Part shown: positions 59,918 to 64,000 of the stretch, piece by piece | How positions within the stretch are numbered: the stretch's first letter is position 1 | How the letters are laid out: every line of letters begins with the position of its first letter | Assembly: GCA_905479115.1 (NCBI GenBank) | Contig: CAJQLF010000026.1 | Location: forward strand, 1 to 64,000 | Source: an uncultured Flavobacteriales bacterium | Lineage (GTDB): Bacteria; Bacteroidota; Bacteroidia; Flavobacteriales_D; Sanyastnellaceae | Length of the DNA stretch: 64,000 bases | Reading direction: 5' to 3' | The notes under the pieces: model-generated | Database searches by the model: none | The model's input: only the letters and a program-made list of their open reading frames with translations | Told to the model about the DNA's origin: nothing | Translations under genes and position numbers: made by a program

Positions 59918-60574
59918 ATGTTGGATAAAAACGGAATTGCGAAGCGCATTGCGCAGGAAGTGAGAGCAGGGTGGTACGTAAACCTCGGCATTGGGATTCC
60001 CACCTTGGTGGCCAACTTCATCCCCGAAGGAATGGAGGTGGAATTTCAATCGGAAAATGGAATCTTAGGCATGGGTCCGTTTCCATGGGAGGGGGAAGAA
60101 GATGCGGATCTGATCAACGCGGGCAAGCAGACCATTACGGCCATGCCGGGAGCCGTGTATTTCGATAGTGCGACATCGTTTGCCATGATCCGGGGTCAAC
60201 ACGTCCAACTTACCGTGCTCGGCGCGATGGAAGTTGCTCAAAATGGCGACATCGCCAACTGGAAGATTCCGGGCAAAATGGTCAAGGGCATGGGCGGCGC
60301 GATGGACTTGGTGGCCAGTGCTGAAAACATCATTGTTGCGATGATGCATACCAACCGTGCTGGGGAATCAAAAATGCTCCCGTCGTGTTCTTTGCCGTTG
60401 ACCGGTGTAGGCTGTGTGAGACGGGTGGTGACAAACTTAGCTGTCCTCGACATTCGCGAGGGCGCATTTCACTTGGTGGAGCGTGCCCCGGGTGTTTCGG
60501 TGGAAGAAATTGCCGCGGCCACCGCGGGAAAATTGGTCATACCGGATGCCGTTCCCGAAATGCGAATTAACTGA
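59918..60574 (+). CDS. scoB: 3-oxoacid CoA-transferase subunit B
   Basis: Beta subunit of the same CoA-transferase, 218 residues. It provides the catalytic Glu in VEFQSENGILGMG, with NLGIGIPTLV and the late GGAMDLVAS and ADAVP-type motifs (KMVKGMGGAMDL; VIPDAVPEM). scoA and scoB are adjacent and form the usual heterotetramer. The stop overlaps the gltX stop on the opposite strand by eight bases. Confidence 0.93.
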   Translation: MLDKNGIAKRIAQEVRAGWYVNLGIGIPTLVANFIPEGMEVEFQSENGILGMGPFPWEGEEDADLINAGKQTITAMPGAVYFDSATSFAMIRGQHVQLTVLGAMEVAQNGDIANWKIPGKMVKGMGGAMDLVASAENIIVAMMHTNRAGESKMLPSCSLPLTGVGCVRRVVTNLAVLDIREGAFHLVERAPGVSVEEIAAATAGKLVIPDAVPEMRIN

Positions 60575-62084
60575 GCGCTTCCACACCGGCTTGCAGTCGC
60601 CGCAAGGTTTCTTCCTTGCCGAGAAAATCGGCAAAATCAAACATCGACGGACCACCCCCTGTGCCGGTTAATACCAGCCTGAAGGGCAGCAACACAGCTC
60701 CAAACCCGAGCTCCTTTCGCTCCAAGAACGCCTTGAATTCTGACTCGATTACAGCCGACTCGAACGGGGATATGCCTTCCAATACGGCGGCGAGCTCTGT
60801 CAGATAACCGGCCGTTTCGGGTTTCCACTTTTTGCGGACGAGCTTCTCGTCGAATGCTGTTGGAGCATCGAAAAGGTAGGTGGTTTCTGGAATTTCATGC
60901 AGGAATTGAACCCGCTCGAGGAACATGTCAAGCACCTTCTGGCACTGTGTCTCTGACCATTCATCCATCTGACCATTGGCCGCCTGTCTAAGCGGCTGTA
61001 TCCAGCGACTGGTCTCGCCCGTTCTAAGGTATTGTTCGTTAAACCAACGGGCTTTATCTGGGTTGAACCGAGCGCCTGATTTGATCACACGGCCCAGATC
61101 AAATGCTGCAACCGCCTGATCCAATGAATACAACTCTTCATCATCTCCGCTGCTCCATCCCAGAAGCAAAAGCATATTCAAGAATGCCTCTGGCAAATAG
61201 CCTTGTTCACGGTAGCCCAATGACGTAGCTCCTGAAACGGGATCAGTCCAAGCAAGAGGAAAGATGGGGAATCCGCCTTTGTCCCCGTCTCGTTTGCTGA
61301 GTTTTCCATTTCCAGTAGGCTTCAAGATCAAGGGCAAGTGGGCAAACCGAGGACATTCCCAACCAAACGCTTGGTACAATAAGACGTGCAGTGGTGCGCT
61401 TGGCAACCACTCTTCCCCTCGGATCACATGGCTGATGGCCATGTGATGATCATCGACCACGTTCGCCAAATGATACGTGGGCAACCCGTCGGTTTTCATC
61501 AGGACTTTATCGTCAAGGACATGGGTCGAAACGTGAATTTCACCTCGAATTTCATCGTGCACAGCGACTTCAATTGGCGCATCGGGCATTTTGAATCGAA
61601 CGGTGTAAGGCTGGCCGCTTTTTTCCAATTCGTCGATTTCAGCGGGATCCATAGAAAGGGTGTTGCGCATGTCCATTCGGGTGGACGCATCGTATTGCCA
61701 AACATTTCCTGCCGACTCGGCTTCCAGGCGCTTTGCGGCCATGGACTCCGGGGTGTCGAACGCTTTGTAAGCTTGCCCGTTTTTCAGCAAGGTTTCAATC
61801 TCCCGCTTATACAGTGCGCTGCGCTCGGATTGTTTGTAGGGCCCGTATGCACCGCCTTCGTCATCGCCCTCGTCTGGCGCAATGCCACACCAGGCGAGCG
61901 ATTGTCTGATGTAGTCCTCAGCGCCTGGGACAAACCGAGTTTGATCCGTGTCTTCTACCCGCAGAATAAAAGTTCCGCCGTGCTTCTTGGCAAAGAGATA
62001 GTTGTACAATGCTGTCCGCACACCTCCCATGTGCAAAGGTCCGGTTGGGCTCGGGGCAAAACGTACACGAATGGGCTGGTTCAT
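60567..62084 (-). CDS. gltX: glutamate--tRNA ligase
   Basis: Charges tRNA-Glu; a class I synthetase of 505 residues. The HIGH-type motif is PSPTGPLHMGG at the N-terminus, LRVEDTDQTR follows, and the KMSKS-type loop is KLSKRDGD. The four-Cys zinc region found in some GltX is not visible. The gene is single, on the minus strand, convergent with scoB, with a good -7 box 27 bases upstream. Confidence 0.96.
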   Translation of the reverse strand: MNQPIRVRFAPSPTGPLHMGGVRTALYNYLFAKKHGGTFILRVEDTDQTRFVPGAEDYIRQSLAWCGIAPDEGDDEGGAYGPYKQSERSALYKREIETLLKNGQAYKAFDTPESMAAKRLEAESAGNVWQYDASTRMDMRNTLSMDPAEIDELEKSGQPYTVRFKMPDAPIEVAVHDEIRGEIHVSTHVLDDKVLMKTDGLPTYHLANVVDDHHMAISHVIRGEEWLPSAPLHVLLYQAFGWECPRFAHLPLILKPTGNGKLSKRDGDKGGFPIFPLAWTDPVSGATSLGYREQGYLPEAFLNMLLLLGWSSGDDEELYSLDQAVAAFDLGRVIKSGARFNPDKARWFNEQYLRTGETSRWIQPLRQAANGQMDEWSETQCQKVLDMFLERVQFLHEIPETTYLFDAPTAFDEKLVRKKWKPETAGYLTELAAVLEGISPFESAVIESEFKAFLERKELGFGAVLLPFRLVLTGTGGGPSMFDFADFLGKEETLRRLQAGVEALS

Positions 62085-62111
62085 GGAGAAGAGAGGTTGA
62101 GATCAGGAGGT

Positions 62112-62119
62112 CAAAGATA
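62112..62119 (-). promoter_or_regulatory. -7 box of gltX
   Basis: On the minus strand TATCTTTG, an exact TAnnTTTG match, giving a leader of about 20-25 bases before the gltX ATG at 62084. Confidence 0.42.
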
Positions 62120-62225
62120 GGGATTGACACGGGTGAATTAGGGAGCTCCGTTGTTGAACGAAACCGTTGCTGATACGAATGGAGTTGAGTTGTGGTGGCA
62201 TGTTTGTGCCAACAAAACATACCAA

Positions 62226-62579
62226 ATGAATGCACTTAGAAACAAAGTCCAGTTGATTGGACGACTGGGAAAAGATCCCGAATTGATGAGCTTCGAAGAG
62301 GGCAAGGTGAAATGCGCCTTTCCAGTGGCGACCAACGAATCATTCCGCAATGGTGAAGGTGAACGTGTAGAGCGCACCCAATGGCACGATGTGGTGACAT
62401 GGGGTGCGCTAGCGGAAATCGCGGGTCAATACCTCAAGAAAGGGGCAGAAGTTGCCATCGAAGGCCGATTGGCGTACCGGACGTATGAAGATTCGGAAGG
62501 GCATACGCGTTATGTGACGGAGGTTGTAGCGGGTGAAATGTTGATGCTTGACCGAAAAAACACAGCGTCTGAGAGCTAA
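62226..62579 (+). CDS. ssb: short single-stranded DNA-binding protein
   Basis: A 117-residue OB-fold protein that coats single-stranded DNA. Motifs: MNALRNKVQLIGRLGKDPEL, FPVATNESF, TQWHDVVTWGALAEIAGQYLKKGAEVAIEGRLAYRTYED and VVAGEMLMLDRK. Most of the OB fold is present, but the protein ends soon after (KNTASES), without the acidic D-x-x-P-F tip that recruits partners in the main SSB. It may be an accessory SSB, with a full-length copy elsewhere. Start 62226 is chosen over an in-frame start at 62151. A hairpin follows. Confidence 0.9.
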   Translation: MNALRNKVQLIGRLGKDPELMSFEEGKVKCAFPVATNESFRNGEGERVERTQWHDVVTWGALAEIAGQYLKKGAEVAIEGRLAYRTYEDSEGHTRYVTEVVAGEMLMLDRKNTASES

Positions 62580-62585
62580 TCTGGA

Positions 62586-62618
62586 GGGGGCGAGATGTTA
62601 TTCTCGTCCCCATTTCTT
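62586..62618 (+). terminator. hairpin terminator after ssb
   Basis: GGGGGCGAG (62586-62594), loop of eight, CTCGTCCCC (62603-62611), nine pairs with one G-T, then ATTTCTT. It lies six bases after the ssb stop. The T tract is weak. Confidence 0.55.
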
Positions 62619-62657
62619 CCACTGAATCCCAAGGGAGTGCAGTTCTGACAACTTCCG

Positions 62658-62688
62658 TTGGTCACCGGTCATGGAGTCATTAACTTTG
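62658..62688 (+). promoter_or_regulatory. promoter of sdhC-sdhA
   Basis: TTG (62658-62660), 20 bases, TAACTTTG (62681-62688): both boxes match the Bacteroidota consensus exactly. The leader before the sdhC ATG at 62711 is about 18 bases. Confidence 0.6.
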
Positions 62689-62710
62689 GGTTTCCCTTTA
62701 AAGATGCCCA

Positions 62711-63403
62711 ATGAGCAAATCAGGAATTCTTAAATCTTCTTTAGCAAAGAAATACGCAATGGCCTTGACAGGTCTTTTTCTTTGCCTCTTTCTGGTGGGT
62801 CACCTTGCGGGGAACCTTCAATTGATATTCATCACGGGCGAGGAAGGTCAACAAGCCTTCAATGAATATGCGCAGTTCATGACCACTTTCCCATTGGTCA
62901 AGATCTTGAGTTATCTCACCTATGCAAGCGTATTGTTCCATGTCGTAGATGGCATTGTCTTAACCATGCAAAACCGAAAGGCGCGTCCCGTTGGCTATGT
63001 GAAAGAAAACGGAGCGGCCAATGCGAAGTGGGCCAGCCGCAACATGGGAATTCTAGGGACCATCATTCTCGTGTTCTTGGTGAGCCACATGCAGAGCTTT
63101 TGGTACACGATGCATTTTGGGGACATCCCGATGCACAATGGCTTAAAAGACCTTCACACGGTGGTGTTGCAGTTTTTCTCTCCAGAAAACTCTTTGGGTT
63201 TGGTTGCGGTGGTAGGCTACGTATTGGCCCAGATGGCGGTGGCATTTCATCTATCCCACGGCGTTCAAAGCGGCTTTCAGTCGCTCGGTGTTCGCCATGC
63301 GAAGTACACCCCGATCATCGAGCTGAGCGGCATGGGGTTTGCCTTGTTGGTACCGACCCTTTTTGCCATTATCCCAATTTTCTTATACATCACCCAACTG
63401 TAA
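62711..63403 (+). CDS. sdhC: succinate dehydrogenase cytochrome b subunit
   Basis: Membrane heme-b subunit of complex II, 230 residues, with five hydrophobic segments and the b558-type His residues (in GHLAGNLQL, LFHVVDGIV, VSHMQSFW and FHLSHGVQSGFQ). It anchors the SdhA/SdhB module and passes electrons to quinone. It resembles the single-subunit Bacteroidota/Bacillus form, needing no sdhD. sdhA begins 12 bases later, so this is the start of an sdhCAB operon. Confidence 0.94.
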   Translation: MSKSGILKSSLAKKYAMALTGLFLCLFLVGHLAGNLQLIFITGEEGQQAFNEYAQFMTTFPLVKILSYLTYASVLFHVVDGIVLTMQNRKARPVGYVKENGAANAKWASRNMGILGTIILVFLVSHMQSFWYTMHFGDIPMHNGLKDLHTVVLQFFSPENSLGLVAVVGYVLAQMAVAFHLSHGVQSGFQSLGVRHAKYTPIIELSGMGFALLVPTLFAIIPIFLYITQL

Positions 63404-63415
63404 ACGGAGACCATC

Positions 63416-64000
63416 ATGCTCGAATCTAAAATTCCATCGGGACCTTTAGCTGAGAAGTGGACTTCTCACAAGGATCACATCAACCTCGTTAATCCAGCCA
63501 ACAAACGGCTCATCGACATCATTGTCGTAGGAACGGGGTTGGCGGGAAGTTCTGCCTCTGCGTCTCTGGCTGAAATGGGGTACAATGTAAAGGCCTTTTG
63601 TTTCCAAGATTCTCCGCGCAGAGCGCACTCGATCGCAGCGCAGGGAGGGATCAACGCAGCCAAGAACTACCAAAACGATGGAGATTCCGTTTACCGGCTT
63701 TTCTATGATACGGTCAAGGGAGGTGATTATCGAAGTCGGGAGGCGAATGTGCACCGACTTGCCGAAGTTTCTACGAGCATCATCGATCAGTGTGTTGCAC
63801 AAGGCGTGCCTTTTGCCCGCGAATATGGCGGGTTGCTGGACAACAGAAGTTTTGGTGGTGTTCAGGTCTCTCGAACGTTCTATGCCAAAGGGCAGACAGG
63901 CCAGCAGCTGCTGTTGGGTGCCTATTCTGCATTGAGTCGTCAGATTTCCAAAGGAAAAGTGGAGATGTTCACGCGGCACGAGATGATGGATGTCGTCGTC
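63416..64000 (+). CDS. sdhA: succinate dehydrogenase flavoprotein subunit, 3' end cut by window
   Basis: The covalent-FAD subunit that oxidises succinate to fumarate. 195 codons run in frame to the window edge. The N-terminal FAD-binding motif is [19 protein letters not shown], followed by [20 protein letters not shown], in which the SIAAQGG segment includes the usual FAD-attachment neighbourhood, and [29 protein letters not shown]. Start ATG 63416 is 12 bases after sdhC. The remainder of the gene and sdhB lie beyond the right edge. Confidence 0.95.
   Translation, partial: MLESKIPSGPLAEKWTSHKDHINLVNPANKRLIDIIVVGTGLAGSSASASLAEMGYNVKAFCFQDSPRRAHSIAAQGGINAAKNYQNDGDSVYRLFYDTVKGGDYRSREANVHRLAEVSTSIIDQCVAQGVPFAREYGGLLDNRSFGGVQVSRTFYAKGQTGQQLLLGAYSALSRQISKGKVEMFTRHEMMDVVV

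Noticed and set aside
1-64000. CRISPR arrays, insertion sequences, prophage or defence-island genes
   Set aside because: No regularly spaced direct repeats, transposase or integrase motifs, or defence-type domains were seen; the window is ordinary chromosomal content.

Overview
The window is a gene-dense, chromosomal-type stretch of a Bacteroidota genome, most likely Flavobacteriales-like. Three things point there: Bacteroidota-restricted families (DUF4270, DUF4296, DUF4837, DUF6495), four secreted proteins with type IX secretion (T9SS) C-terminal sorting domains, and promoters of the Bacteroidota form TTG-N19-23-TAnnTTTG instead of sigma70 boxes. Base composition looks roughly balanced. I see no insertion sequence, prophage, CRISPR array or rRNA. 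The only RNA gene found is tRNA-Cys. No gap between genes exceeds about 260 bases, and several gene pairs overlap.

Layout. 1-4.1 kb (minus): glycogen synthase-like protein, DUF4270 lipoprotein, glmS, which runs off the left edge. 4.1-8.6 kb (plus): panC, tatA, a MltD-like lytic transglycosylase and two lipoproteins, partly overlapping. 8.6-11.1 kb (minus): a secreted M1 metallopeptidase. 11.2-17.1 kb (plus): FKBP isomerase, thiL, asnB, a glycosyltransferase, an NMO/FabK-like flavoprotein and a DCC protein. 17-26 kb: uvrC, an epimerase, DUF4296, dihydroorotase, a polyprenol-phosphate glycosyltransferase, an RsuA-family pseudouridine synthase, yraN, a putative outer-membrane protein, a coiled-coil protein and a TonB-domain protein. 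26-35.3 kb: a T9SS-exported hydrolase-like protein, a DUF389 membrane protein, a bacterial nitric oxide synthase oxygenase, a DEAD-box helicase, a CotH-family T9SS protein, a sialidase-fold lipoprotein and a small membrane protein. 35.4-41 kb: tRNA-Cys, pssA, purS, a secreted hypothetical, pgk, glyS, gpsA. 41-47.3 kb: a 1,342-residue T9SS type-B surface protein, a SPOR-like protein, a HAD hydrolase and a DUF6495 protein. 47.3-56.6 kb: an S9 oligopeptidase, kdsB, a TonB-dependent receptor, dprA, a cation/proton antiporter, rseP. 56.7-64 kb: PBP1A, a 3-oxoacid CoA-transferase pair, gltX, ssb, and sdhC-sdhA, which runs off the right edge.

How the genes work together: most are housekeeping. They cover envelope building (glmS, kdsB, PBP1A, lytic transglycosylase, pssA, gpsA, DPM-type transferase, rseP), translation (glyS, gltX, tRNA-Cys, pseudouridine synthase), DNA metabolism (uvrC, dprA, ssb), central and nucleotide metabolism (pgk, sdhCA, CoA transferase, pyrC, purS) and surface or secreted proteins.

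The observations I find most interesting are: a reductase-less nitric oxide synthase; a repeated arrangement in which the -7 promoter box lies exactly four bases before the ATG, suggesting leaderless mRNAs; a T9SS hydrolase whose nucleophile serine is replaced by glycine; and a four-cysteine insertion in PBP1A. I did not find a multi-gene system that I could call clearly undescribed.
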